The translations under genes and the position numbers were made by a program. From Neoscytalidium dimidiatum (Eukaryota; Ascomycota; Dothideomycetes; Botryosphaeriales; Botryosphaeriaceae), in contig CM074699.1 of NCBI GenBank assembly GCA_037367355.1, forward strand, positions 2,666,001 to 2,730,000: a stretch of DNA of 64,000 bases, in the 5' to 3' direction. The notes under the pieces were generated by a model. That model had not been told where the DNA came from, made no database searches, and saw only the letters and a program-made list of their open reading frames with translations. Shown here piece by piece: positions 35,236 to 46,813 of this stretch. Positions within the stretch are counted from its first letter, which is position 1; the number at the start of each line of letters is the position of its first letter.

Positions 35236-36217
35236 GGACGAGCGTTCGTCGTTCTTGTGGGCTGCCGGGGTTTCGGTCAGGAAAGGGCGTTCAAGAAAGA
35301 CTTATTAGGTTATGGCAATATTTCAATATTTAAGATGTGTCATGACATGGCTGCGGCGCTCTTGTACTTGCTGCTTGGTGTCGTGCTAGCCTTCAAAAGG
35401 TGATGCTCTTCGCATAGAATGTCTCATTGTTGTACGCGTTCCTGCCCGCGCCATAGCGTTGCGGGGAAGAGGACATTCGACTCTCAATCATGGCGATACC
35501 AGAAGTTCTCACCGCCGTCTCCAGAGCCTCAAAGGCCGCCGCGACGAGAAGATAATACACGTTGCACAGTCCGAAGTCACCGATCAGGTACTTCCAACTA
35601 CAGCTTTTTAGTTCGGGATTACTCAGTGGTCGTAGCTACTGCATTTCTGGGTCTGAGAGGGTACACTGATGAGGAAAGGAGAGAGACTTGGAAGTACACA
35701 TAGATAATAGATACGCTGGCGATGTCGATGTGATTTGGGAGGAATGTTAGTAGATGTAAGGCGTATCAGGTATCATCAGTAGTCTTATTCCCTCACGTAT
35801 CGCATTGTGAGTCCATAAAGATTAGAAGTTTCTATAGCTCGGTTCAGGAAGATATTTCACGTGTCCATCTGTGATTCAAGATAACAAGGGCAACACGTAT
35901 AGCTTATAAGCTCTGTGCGACCTTAGAAGGCGGACACCTGATGAGGAACTAGTGTAAAGTTGGCGCGACCTTTATATCGAAACTTTGCACATGAGATGAA
36001 GTAGAATACTTAATGAACCAATTCATCTGAATACTCGATCCAACAATCTAGTGTTCTATATTGTGCTCTGTCCTTCGCTGTTGTTTTACTCCCTCCCTAC
36101 ATATCGAAATCTCTGGTACAACTGAGTGCTGGGTGATTTGCAGGCGAGCGTGGTCGAGGGCAATGTACGACACCAGAGTGGCTAGATGCAAGTTCGTGTG
36201 CACGCCTGACGACTGCC
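35236..36217. other. Spacer, no gene seen
   Basis: MRC1 3' flank and AT-richer DNA; no frame with family resemblance. Confidence 0.45.
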
Positions 36218-37632
36218 TTGAGTACGCCTGATCCCCACACTACCTCAGCAGCTGACTGCAAGGCTGAAGTTCGTACGGCCCAAAAGGAAATGCTCCTGCC
36301 CTCCTCGGCTGATTTAGGACGATTACGTTCTCTGCACTTTGCGCTCCCTCGTGGCCGGGATACTTCGTCAAAATCTTCTCGACAAAGCATTCCGAAGGAC
36401 TTTGAGGGAGCTCGACAAACCTCAAACATGGTACATGATTGCCTGAGAGAGGTATGGTCTTGTACCATGACCTCCTATAGAGGGCATCAGGCCAGACTGT
36501 TAGCTGATGTAAGTTCTAAGCATATTTACCGTCTGGAATTTGCCGTTGCGTATCTTGACAGCATCAGTACGTGCCTTCAGGAGAGGTCTCTCTTCACATA
36601 GACCCAAACTAACATCAAAAGTGGCTATAAAGCTTATCCGAAATGGGTCTTTATTCAAGCGGACTCGGACAAATCATTCCAGCCTACCCACAGACACGCC
36701 CAAACCCCTCCACCGGAGGCAACCATCTCAAGTGACCTGAAGAGATCCCGCAAGAACACCAATGTCCGAAGCTTCTCTGATTTGGTCAAGAGCAGATCGG
36801 AGACCCCGTCATTTCAGAAAAGATGTGCCACACGTTTCGTACGTAGGGAAAGGGCTCTCTCTGAAGAACATGACACAAAGTGGCCTCTGCACAAAGTTGC
36901 GACGCTTGATGAAGAAACATCATGCATCCCATCAAGCACGCTGGCGCAGTGCTGTTCAACTTTCGACATACGAAACTCGGATGCATCTGCGGGCATCTGA
37001 CTGAGTCAGTTTTCGATCAGCGGCAGAATGGTACAGGTCTCTCCTTAGGTTTCTTGGCCCCCAGAGATTCTTCCAGGCTTGTGTTCTATGATTCTGGAGA
37101 CACCAGTACCTCAGACTGCACTACAGGTCCGGGAACGTCTCTGGAGAGCGTGCTGGCGCGATTGAACAAGCTTTAATCATACAGGCTGGCTCAAACGATT
37201 GCAACGATGGCATTACGTTTCCATTCTAAAACCTGGCTTCGATCGGATTGGCTTTTGCAAGGCATCTCTATTATCCGTGGCCTTTAACAGCAGACCAAGC
37301 CGGATGAGACTCACATTCTTGAGAGGATACATCTCAGTACACAATTACCGGAACAACTTAGTAGTCCTCTACAGCGAATGGATGGAGTTGAGGAACAGGG
37401 GCTTGGTGCAGCTCTTGAAGGGAGTACCCATGCAGAGCTGTTCGGAATCGCCAACTCAGTGCTTATGAGCTTGGGCATCGCACTGGTAGAAATCGGGATC
37501 AAGAGAGACTTGGCGCGATATAAAGCAGATCATGAGCCACATGGGGTAGTCACGGCCCGGAAGCTTTTAGTTGGCGTTCACACACCGTTGGGGCTGGAAT
37601 ACCGGGACATTGTCCGTAAGTGCATCTTCTAA
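36218..37632 (+). pseudogene. DUF7580-like fungal accessory gene, disrupted
   Basis: Successive plus-strand segments follow the usual order of this fungal family. There is HDCLREVWSCTMTSYRGHQA near 36,430-36,490 and a variable basic middle at 36,610-37,000. LGFLAPRDSSRLVFYDSGD lies near 37,050, RLAQTIATMALRFHSKTWLR near 37,183, and the end reads NSVLMSLGIALVEIGIKRDL then GLEYRDIVRKCIF. The last three segments share one frame but are broken by TAA at about 37,174 and again at about 37,279. The middle segment is in another frame, with the join near 36,920-37,000. Two nonsense codons plus a shift suggest a dead gene. The family name is from recollection; function unknown. Confidence 0.5.
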
Positions 37633-37852
37633 CAAAATTGCAGGGTGCTGTTTAGTCTGAGGTGGTCTGTCCTCTTGAAGATCTGGTCAAGTAATGTGAG
37701 CGATTGGGCCTTGCTAACTGAGTCGACCTTTTGTGAGATGTTGTATGTTCAAAGTACGAATGTAGATTGGATTGAAGTATTCTGCGTTTCATGAACAGAA
37801 CGATAATGATTGATGATCTGCGCCTCATGGCAAAACATCAGCCCGTCCACCA
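37633..37852. other. Short convergent spacer
   Basis: Between the DUF7580-like relic and the esterase stop codon; nothing seen. Confidence 0.4.
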
Positions 37853-39381
37853 TTACACCGAGGTTGTCTCCTTGCCGAGCAACCACCCGAACCCTTCCAC
37901 AACCTTCGCAGGCGCCTTCTTTGCTGCATCCAGCTGCGGGAAGAACGCCCAGAACGCATGCGGTAGGCCTGGATATACGACCAACTTCGTCTTCACGCCG
38001 GCCTCCTCCCTGAGCAAGCGCTCGTAAAGCAGCGCCTCGTCTCTCAGCGGGTCGAGCCCTACGCGCAAAGCATCGTAAGCCCCACGTTCCCCCAACCTGT
38101 AGTACCTTCGGCGAAGGAAAATTAAAAAAAAAAAAAAAAAAAAAACTCACCGCAAACCTGGATGAATACGGGCGGCAGTCCCTTGTGCCCCTTGGGCCAG
38201 TTAAACGGATTGAACAGCGGGGAACTCGGATCGGGCTTGTAATGCGCTGCGCTCTAATTCAGCATGTATTTCATCTCAGACAAGTGGCGAGATCAAATCC
38301 GACAACTCACAGAGCAGGAATTCCACAGACGCGGCGTCCAATCCCGGTGCGTTCTTGTTCTGCTCGACGCTCAGGTACTCGGCCTTAAAGCGCTCAGGCA
38401 CGACGTCCTTCGACAAGACCGCCGGGATGGCCGCAGACAGGCCGGTGATGGGCGGGCTGAGACCCTCGTCACGAGCCAGCAGGGTGATAACCGTGGCAAT
38501 ATTACCGCCGGCGGACTCGCCGTGCACGATGAAGCCCTGCGAGGGGTCGGCGTTGAGGGTGGATGCGTTGGCGGCGATCTGGGCGGGTGGATCAGCGGAG
38601 TTTCTTCGTCGTTCGCCGTCCCTCCGTGATGGAGATATTGCCTACCCATTTCAGTGCGTCCCACGAGTCGTTGACGGGCGTGGGGAACGGGTGCTCGGGC
38701 GCGAGACGGTAGGCGACGCTCACGGCGACGGCGCCGAAGTGCTTGACGGCGTTGACGCTGCAATAGCATCAGTTCGATGGTCCCGAATCCACCAACGAAA
38801 AAAGAAAAAGCCCCCCTGCGAACGAGAAAAGAACCAAAGGAAAAAGAAGGAAAAGATATTTGGAAGCCACCCACCAATTAACCTCCTCAATCTCCGGCAC
38901 CCCCAGACACCAGCCTCCGCCATGATACGCGACCACCAACGGCCCTTGCTTCCCGCCCTCCGGCTGGTACAGCAGCGCCTCGACGCTCGCGCCGTCCCGC
39001 ACCGGAATCGCGATCCGCGACTTCTTGACGCCGTTCAGGTCCTCCGGCACGTTGACACCGGGCACCGGCACGTGCTTCTCGGCGCCGGCGGCGCGGATGG
39101 CCGGGATAGGCACGTCCTTGGCGTCGCTGAGCTTGGGCAATGGTCCGGCTTTCTCGAGGAACTATTGGGCGATGCACCCGGCGGGGGTGCGATTGGCGTC
39201 AATTTGCTGTAAGGGCTGTCCCCCGGTGGGGTTTGGTGGGGGTGTCGCTGGGTGGGTTCGGGGTGGGATGTGGGGAGGAGGAGGGTTCGTATGGGCGGGC
39301 CGTGTGGGAGGAGGACAGAGGACGTACAGCTTGAAATTCGGGGTCTGGCGTCGCCAGGTCGGTCCACTTGGTGCTGGTCAT
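37853..39381 (-). CDS. HSL-family alpha/beta hydrolase (esterase/lipase type)
   Basis: Six exons: 39,381-39,328, 39,161-38,875, 38,757-38,646, 38,578-38,311, 38,246-38,151 and 38,058-37,853; 340 aa. Introns are 166, 117, 67, 64 and 92 bases. Nearer AGs at exons 2 and 5 give stops or the wrong frame, so AATAG and GCGCAG were used. All catalytic parts are present: oxyanion HGGG in [12 protein letters not shown], nucleophile elbow GESAGG, the acid in [16 protein letters not shown], and histidine in YPGLPHAFW. No signal peptide; probably cytosolic, hydrolysing small esters or lactones. The promoter is cut short: the silenced transposon begins 221 bases upstream of the ATG. Confidence 0.88.
38124..38145. 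repeat. A22 homopolymer within an esterase intron
   Basis: Twenty-two consecutive A on the plus strand, i.e. a T-run just after the GTGAG donor of the last intron on the coding strand. Prone to length errors. Confidence 0.95.
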
Positions 39382-39601
39382 GACGATGGGTGAAGCTGTT
39401 GTTTGGTTGGTCGTGATGGTTTTTGCGGCGGCGTCTGAGGGGATGGAATTGGGTTTGTGGTACGCGGGTGTTTTTCCGCAGAAGGGCGGGTCTCGATGCG
39501 CATTTGGATTTGAAACGGCGAGGACGTTTCAATTTATGTACCTAGCAGCGCAAGCGAAGGTGCTACGAGTAGACTTACCTCTACAATGCTTAGAACGGCA
39601 G

Positions 39602-39719
39602 GAGCGTACACGTCGGCCGACCATCGGCGATAAGATAAAAGATTAGATGTCTGGGCAGTTACTAGGGTGTTAACAACCAGCCCCTAGTCGCTTAATTACC
39701 GTATATTTAAAGGGGTCTT
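39602..39719 (+). repeat. Left terminal inverted repeat (118 bp)
   Basis: Matches the reverse complement of 50,577-50,694 without gaps at 113 of 118 positions; all five differences are transitions. Starts GAGCGTACACGTCGGCCGAC. Confidence 0.95.
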
Positions 39720-39815
39720 ACCCCGCTTCTTAGCCGCTACCCCTTTATCTACTTTTATAAGTAAAATAGAGTTAGCGTATAGCTTATATAAGTAAGTAAA
39801 ATAAGATAAAATAAG
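39720..39815. other. Left inner flank between inverted repeat and LTR
   Basis: The only 96 bases of host element left of the Gypsy LTR. AT-rich with TAAGTAAAATAAG-type repeats; not obviously coding. Confidence 0.6.
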
Positions 39816-40199
39816 TATTACGCTAGGACTCTTTCTAGGAGAGTTAAGGCGCATCGTTAGATAGCTTAGACTTTCTAGGGCCGATATAGTAGTAGATAAA
39901 AGAGGTTTATATAATAGTAGGGTAGAAATTAATTAATAAGTTAACTACGAGGGTTCTAACTACGCTAAATAAATATAGTCTATATATAGTAAGTAATTAG
40001 TATAATTAGTAATAATCTATAATATTAACCTACTAATTAATACTAATTAGTAGTCCGAGCTCTACTAAGTAAGTATATAGTAATTTAGCGTATTAGTATC
40101 GATAGATATTCTACTAAGTAAGCCTCGAGTTAGTTACGTAGGTAGTAAGTAGTCGTAGAGTTTCGTTATCCGCCTTTTCTAGGCGACTATATCGTAATA
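39816..40199 (-). repeat. Gypsy 3' LTR (left copy, 384 bp)
   Basis: Begins TATTACG and ends CGTAATA, a 7-bp inverted repeat consistent with TGTTACG...CGTAACA after RIP. Highly similar to 46,430-46,813. Confidence 0.92.
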
Positions 40200-43100
40200 C
40201 TATCCCCCCTCTAGGTAACCTTTAGTCTAAAGATCGAGTATAAAGGTAGTTAAGCTTTCTACTTAGTTTTCTTAAGGTTATTTCTTACTATTATATCTAG
40301 TTCTATTCGTCGATACGCGCTTCTTACCTATATTCTTTGTAACGGTACTAACGCTCCTAGACGTTATTTTTTTTACGTAGAGAGATCTTATCTTCGTTAT
40401 CTTATATCGCTAGATTCTAAGAGGTATTATAAGTATACTAAGCGAGGCTACCTTTATTTCTTTTCTTCTAATATAGCTTCCCCTATTAAGTTTCGTTATA
40501 TAGATTAATAACGGGACTAGATACGGGCTTAGATTAAGTAGACCTAGCGCGAGATCGAAAGGAATAAGGCCGAGATTTAGCGGTTATAAGAGGAGGCTTA
40601 ACGTTTAGTTCGTCGTACTACTACTTCTTAGTCTAAGATAATCCGCCTATTACGAATACTTTTCTTTCTAGATTTCTAAAGTTAGAAGTTATTTAAGCGG
40701 AAGTTAGCGGCTATTACGGCTAAGAAGATATAGAAGGCGTAAGCGGCTTAGAGGTTCTTATTATCTAGTTTAGGCGGTAGTAACGTAGCGGGTTCCGATA
40801 GGCTAGTTTCTTAAGAGATACTAGTAGACTAGTTTTAGGTATTCTTAACGCCTCCTCTAAGGTTTACGTTATAGGAGAATACTCTAGGTTTAGGCGGTTA
40901 GAGTTTCGTTAGTAGTATTTATAGATAAGTTCCTCGTAGTTAAGATAAGAGATTAGTTCCTATAAGGATTTCTACGGGTTTTCGGCGGAATCCGCTTCTT
41001 TTTATTTAATAAGGTACTTAAATTAACCGTCGATCTAGTCTCTATCTAGGATTTTCTCTATATTCTATTCTTTATCGGCGTTATCGGGATATATTTTAAG
41101 TTCTAGGTTAGGTTCGGCGTTACTATATACGGGTTTAAGTAAAGAGATATAGAAAACTAGATATATATCTACTTATTCTAGTAATCTAAGTTTAAAGAAA
41201 ATAGGTAAAAGTTTTTTTTTAATTTAGTAGAATCTAATTTTCTTATAGTCTAATTTATCGTTTAATTATATTATTTTAATATTTTTTCTAAGAAGCTAGA
41301 CTTTATCCCCCTTCTTTAGAGGCGGCGACGTCTAGCGCTATTTATTATAGTATATAGCTATTCGATATATAGTAAATTTAATATCTCGGGCTAGTTTCTA
41401 GTATAGTTTACGTAGCTAGTCTACTCTAAGTATAGCTTTTTAGGCGAGTACTTCGTAGATCTAGGGTTCTCCGAAGATAGTAGGGTCGAATTTATAGTTA
41501 GCGTAGAAGAATATAGTTTATATAGCTTCCGTTAATATACTATTATACGCGTATTAGGCTAATAGTAGGAGTTCGACCTAGTTATTTTATCTATAGTTTA
41601 GATAGAATCTTAGATACTATTCTAGCGTCTAGTTAGTTTATTCCGTTTATCTATCGGTTTACAAGTATACCGTTATTAATATCTTATATTTAGTTTCTAA
41701 CTTATAGACTAGGATTTACTAGAACTTAGCTTTAAATTATAGATCTTAGTTTATAATTAGTTTCTTAAGTATCCCGTAGTAGGCGAAGATATATCTAAGA
41801 AAGAGATAGACGTAGCCCTTCGCTCTAATTTTCTTATTATAAGAGATAAAGTATACCTATTTTATTAGACGGTCGACGATAACTAAAATAGTATTATATT
41901 ATACTTTAGTTACGAGGTCTACTAAATTTAGTAGATCGGTAATAAAATCTATTATAACTAATTTCTAGGGTTTAATTAGTATTATAATAAGCTATAGTTA
42001 TTTATATAGTATATATCGTACCGCCTTATTCTTTACGCATTTATTATATTCCTAGATAACTTTCTCTACTATTTTTCTTATTTAGGGAAAGTAGAAGTAT
42101 CTTATAAGCCGTTCTAAGGTTCTTATCTTTCTTAGATATCTATAAACTATAGACTCGTAGTATTCTTTTATTAGCCGTTTACGTAGGGGTATAGATACGT
42201 AGATTTTTCTATAAAATAGTATATTACCTCTATAGTCTTAGACTAGGTCGGGGTCGTTATATTTAGGAATATCTATTCGTTAAAGTAGTTTTTAGAATAG
42301 CGGATTATTATTATATTTTCCTTAGATAATTTATTTCTAAGTAGCGGTATCGTCTCCTTTTTTATTTACTATTTCTTTCGTAGTTTCTCTAAGTATTAGT
42401 ATAGATTCCTTATCCTACGGTTCCTCTTTATCCTCCGGCTCTTACTCTAGTATTAGGTCTCGTAGAGGTTCGTCGTCGTCGATAAGGCTTCTTAGCCTTA
42501 TAATAGGTACTAGTATTCGTTCTTTCTAGAATACGTTAGATTCTTTAATAATTCGGAGGCGGTTAGAGCCTAACGTACTATCGCTATTTTATTATAGTAC
42601 TACTAGTAATAGTTCTAGCTTTTCTTCTACGTAGTTAGCTCTACGGCTAAGTATATCGGTCTTACTATTTTTACTTTCTTTATAGTAGTAGATCTTAAAG
42701 TAAAAGAAAGCGAGTTATTCTATCTATTATACTTATCTTCTATTTAATACCTTAGTAGTTATAAAGTATTCTAGATTCTTATAATCTAAATATATCGTAA
42801 TTTCGTAGTTAGCTCCCTTAAGGTAGTATTACTATTCCTTAAATACGATAATAATTACGAGTAGTTCTTTATCGTATATCTCGTAATTAAGTTCCGTAGG
42901 CGATATTTTTTAGGAGTAATACGTAATAGGATATAATCTTCCCTTATCGTCTAGCTAGCTAAGAGTAGCGCCGATAGTATAGTCGGATATATCGGTTTCG
43001 AGGTAGAGTAGCTTATTAGGATTAAATATAATTAGTATCGGTACTTCTACGAAGGCCCTTTTAAGTTAGTTAAACGCCTCTTACTAGGATTCCTTCTAGG

Positions 43101-45392
43101 CGAAAAGAGTATTCTTTTAGGTAAGTTAGATTAGTAGTTCGGCTATATATAAGTATCGTTCGATAAATCGTCGGTAGAAGTTAGTAAATTCTAGAAAGAC
43201 TTATACTTCTTTAACGTTTCTTAATTCTAGCTATTTTAGAATATCTTCTATCTTTTTTAGGTCTATAACTACCTTTTCTAGTTCGATAATAAAGCCTAGG
43301 AATTCTATCTTTTAGGTATAGAAGGTATATTTTTCTAGTTTAATAGAGAGATTATATTCGAGTAGTTTCTAGAGGACTTTAAATATATATTTCTTATATT
43401 CTTTAAGGGTTTCTAAGTATATTAGAATATTATCGAGATAGACTATATAGAATCGGTCTAGATATTCTCGTAGAACGTAGTTAACGAGGGCTTAGAATAT
43501 AGTAGAAACGTTAGTAAGTCTAAAAGATATTACTAAGTACTTATATAGGCCGTATCGAGTTCTAAATATAGTTTTCTATTTATATCCTTTTTTAATTTAG
43601 ATAAGATAGTATCTATTCCGTAGGTCTAGCTTAGTAAAGAACCGCGCTCTAGAGAGGCGATCCCTTAGTTTATCGATATAAGATAGAGAGTAGTAGTCTT
43701 TAATAGTAATATCGTTTAGGGATCTATAATCTATATAGAGGCGTAACTTACCTTTAGGCTTTAGTACGAAGAGAACGGAGAATCCTACTAAGAATTAAGA
43801 GGATTAGATATATTTCTTCTTTAATAATAAGTCTAAGTATTTCCTTATTACTTATAACTCTCTTTCTAATATTAGATATAAGGGTCTAAATTAGGGTTCG
43901 GTATCTAGTTTTAGATTAATCTTATAGTTCTATAGTTTATATTCTAGTAGTATATCTTTAATTTTTTCTCTAAAAATTTTCTTAAACCGATAGTATTTCT
44001 TAGAAACGCTATTAAGATATTATTCGTATATTCTAGTAGGGTTATCTTCTTCTACGAATATTAGGTAGTCTAGTTTTTCTCGTCTAGTAGTACTAATCTA
44101 TCGGGTTCTTTCCTTATTTATAGTAGTAGGGCGATACTATATTATTCTAATTACTTACTTCTTCTTTTAGATTCTTTCTAGCGTAGCTTTTAAAATTAAG
44201 CTTACGTAGATAATCGGTTCGATTATAATACGTAGTTTCTATTCTAGTTCTTAATTTTATTCTTTAGACTTAAGAGTAATTCCTCTATTATTCTAATTAT
44301 ATTATATTTTCTATTTCTTTTACTAAGGGATACCTAGAATAATATTATACTTAGAGATTCTAGTAACGTCTAGATAAATACGTTCTCTATAGTTTTTATA
44401 TTTAAGGATTAATTTTAGGGTTTTAATAATTATCTTTCTATCTCTAAAGGAGCTAGGGAATCTATTAATAGTTCTTAGCTAATATAGTTAGTCCTTTTCT
44501 CTAGGTTTTAGGTTAGCTTTTTCTACGAATCGGTTTAAGACGTAGTTTTCTTATAATATAGAGTTGATAAAGATAAGCGCTCGTTGTCTATTAATTCTTA
44601 TTATAATAACCTAGTAGTTCCCGTATTCTACGGAATCCCCCTTACTTTCTAGTAGGTATTTTATAGTTTTTCTAGTCGATACTACTATAGTCTTATAGAA
44701 TAGAAGACTCGCCTACTATAGTTCTAGTTTAGTAGGCGTTTCTAGTTTTTTAGATAGTACCCGCTAATATTCTTAGCCTTCTAGTAAATAGAGTAGGCCT
44801 TAATACTATAAGTAGACTAGTAGATAGTATTATAATTAGAGGTCTTAGACTATTCTTTAGTAGTCGAGGTAGTTTTCTTATCGTTAGTCCGCTAATTACT
44901 AGTTTATTTATCTAGGTAGTTTCTACTAATATATTCGTACTTTCTATAGTAGAAGTAAAGACTCTTTTCGCGCCGTCTCTATTCTTTCTCTAGCGCTAGT
45001 CGAGGGTTTCGTTATTAGTTAGTATCTAAGTCTATAGGATCTTCTAGAGGTAGATTATTTTAGGGTTATAAGATATTAGCCGAGTATCGGGTTTAGTCTA
45101 TTTCTTATCTAAAGTTAAATAGTTATTAGTTAACTTAGATAGCCGTATTAATAGTCTCGCTAAGATTCCTAGATAATCCTATATAGGCGAATTCGGCCTT
45201 TATATTATACTTTAACCCTTTATAAAAGATATATTTAAGGAATTAGTCGTTCTAATTAAGATAGAAGGCGAGTATATAGAATTCCGTAATATATTTCGAG
45301 ACTAATCGAGTTTATCAGAGATTCTAAATTTAAAGAGCGGTCTCCTACTTCTCGTTTTTACTACTAAAGGCTTACCTAATTACGTCGGCGAA

Positions 45393-45802
45393 AATCCCTC
45401 CTTCGACCTCGTTTTTAATATTAAAGAAGGACGGAAAGCTCTTCTAAGCTTTCTATCGACAACTAAAATAGCTACCTAAAAGTAGCTATTAGAACTTACT
45501 TCGACGGAAGTCTAAACACGTACTTTTAAAAAACTAACTTTAGTCTCTCCTTAAAAAAAAAAAAAAAAGAAGTTATTCTCCCTTATTTTTCTTTTATCTT
45601 CTACTTCTTCTTATCTCTCTACTTACTTTCCTATTTCTTCCTAAAAAGCACCGGCTTAGCCCCTATTATTTCTAGACTCCTTCCCGAAGAAAACCCGAAT
45701 TAAACCCCGGTCGAAATACCGGACTAGATACGTTAGTAGACTAGCCGTCTTTTATAAGCTTAGCTTATATAAGGACGTTAAACAAATAAATAAATAAATA
45801 AA
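45393..45802 (+). mobile_element. SINE-like retroposon insertion with (AAAT)n tail
   Basis: A 410-base segment ends in five or six AAAT units and is bracketed by a perfect 16-base direct repeat, TAATTACGTCGGCGAA, at 45,377-45,392 and 45,803-45,818. Target duplication plus simple-repeat tail is the mark of LINE-machinery retroposition. It contains an A17 run near 45,553-45,569 and no coding potential. It keeps a few CA dinucleotides, more than the DNA around it. It sits in the gag-side part of the Gypsy element, in the opposite orientation. Confidence 0.75.
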
Positions 45803-46429
45803 TAATTACGTCGGCGAAGTAATTATAGTTAGTAAATAGGCTACTAGTTTCCGTATATAGGATAGCCGAGTAGAAGTCCTTTCGATAGGGTTCGAACTAT
45901 TATACTACGTTACCTTAGAGGTAGATTTCTACGAAGCGGACCCTTTTCTTATCGTTCTTAAATAACGTTTTATAGAACTCGAAGTAGTTTTCTAACTAGG
46001 CTAGAAAATCGTTAAGTTTATGCCGATTTCTATCGTAGATATCGGGGGTCTTAATCTTTAGCTTAGTATCGTATCGGGTTAGTTCCGGTATCGCGGAGGT
46101 AGCTAGTATAGAAGGCTATATAGTACGGTTAATAGTAAAGGCTTATTCTTAAATAAAGTACTCTAGAAGAACTTAACTATAGTTATCGCTAGCGTCTTCT
46201 AGTACTCTAGGTCCGTTAATTACTTAATTTAAGAAGGCTATACCTAAAGAATACGCTTTCGAAATAAATAGTCTTATATTAAGAGCTAGGTTTCTAGAAA
46301 TTAAGGGACGAATTAACTAAAGCTAATCCTCCTCTATTAGAAGGTTATTCTTAATTTCGGTCTAGAATATTATAGTTAGTAGTTTTTAGGGTAGGTTTAC
46401 CTCTAGTACCTATAAAAAGGTAGTTAAAG

Positions 46430-46813
46430 TATTACGCCGGAACTCTTTCTAGGGGAGTCGAGGCGCATTATTAGATAGCTTAGGCTTTCTAGGGCCGATA
46501 TAGTAGTAGATAGGGAAGGTTTATATAATAGTAGGATAGGAATTAATTAATAAGTTAACTACGAGGATCCTAACTACGCTAAATAAGTATAGTTTATATA
46601 TAGTAAGTAATCGGTACGATTAGTAGTAATCTATAATATTAACCTACTAATTAATACTAATTAGTAGTCTAAGCTCTACTAAGCGAGTATACGGTAGTTT
46701 AGCGTATTAGTATTAGTAGGTATTCTACCGAGTAAGCTCTAAGTTAGTTACGTAGGCGGTAAGTAGTCGTAGGGTTTCGTTATCCGCCTTTTCTAGGCGA
46801 CTATACCGTAATA
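46430..46813 (-). repeat. Gypsy 5' LTR (right copy, 384 bp)
   Basis: Same termini and length as the left LTR. Differences visible by eye are mainly G/A and C/T, fitting independent RIP hits. Confidence 0.92.

Larger units (their letters stand above)
39816..46813 (-). mobile_element. Ty3/Gypsy chromovirus, full length, RIP-mutated
   Basis: Two 384-bp LTRs bound a 6,998-bp element. A G-rich polypurine tract (GAGGGGGGATAG on the minus strand) abuts the left LTR, so the left LTR is the 3' one and transcription runs leftward. The minus strand still shows reverse transcriptase traces near 43,400-43,700: YGLYKYLV, and YLDNILIY for the catalytic YLDDILIY with the second Asp changed to Asn, as RIP would cause. 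Integrase traces lie near 41,870-42,000 (VIVDRL-like, with many stops). A chromodomain trace (YLIK.KG-like) lies near 41,000. All frames are riddled with TAA/TAG; the element is dead. No 5-bp target duplication: the flanks are ATAAG and ATTAA. Confidence 0.88.

Noticed and set aside
45880..45920. tRNA gene suggested by a GGTTCGAA B-box-like motif
   Set aside because: No cloverleaf, anticodon arm or acceptor pairing could be drawn; it lies inside the RIP-mutated Gypsy interior.
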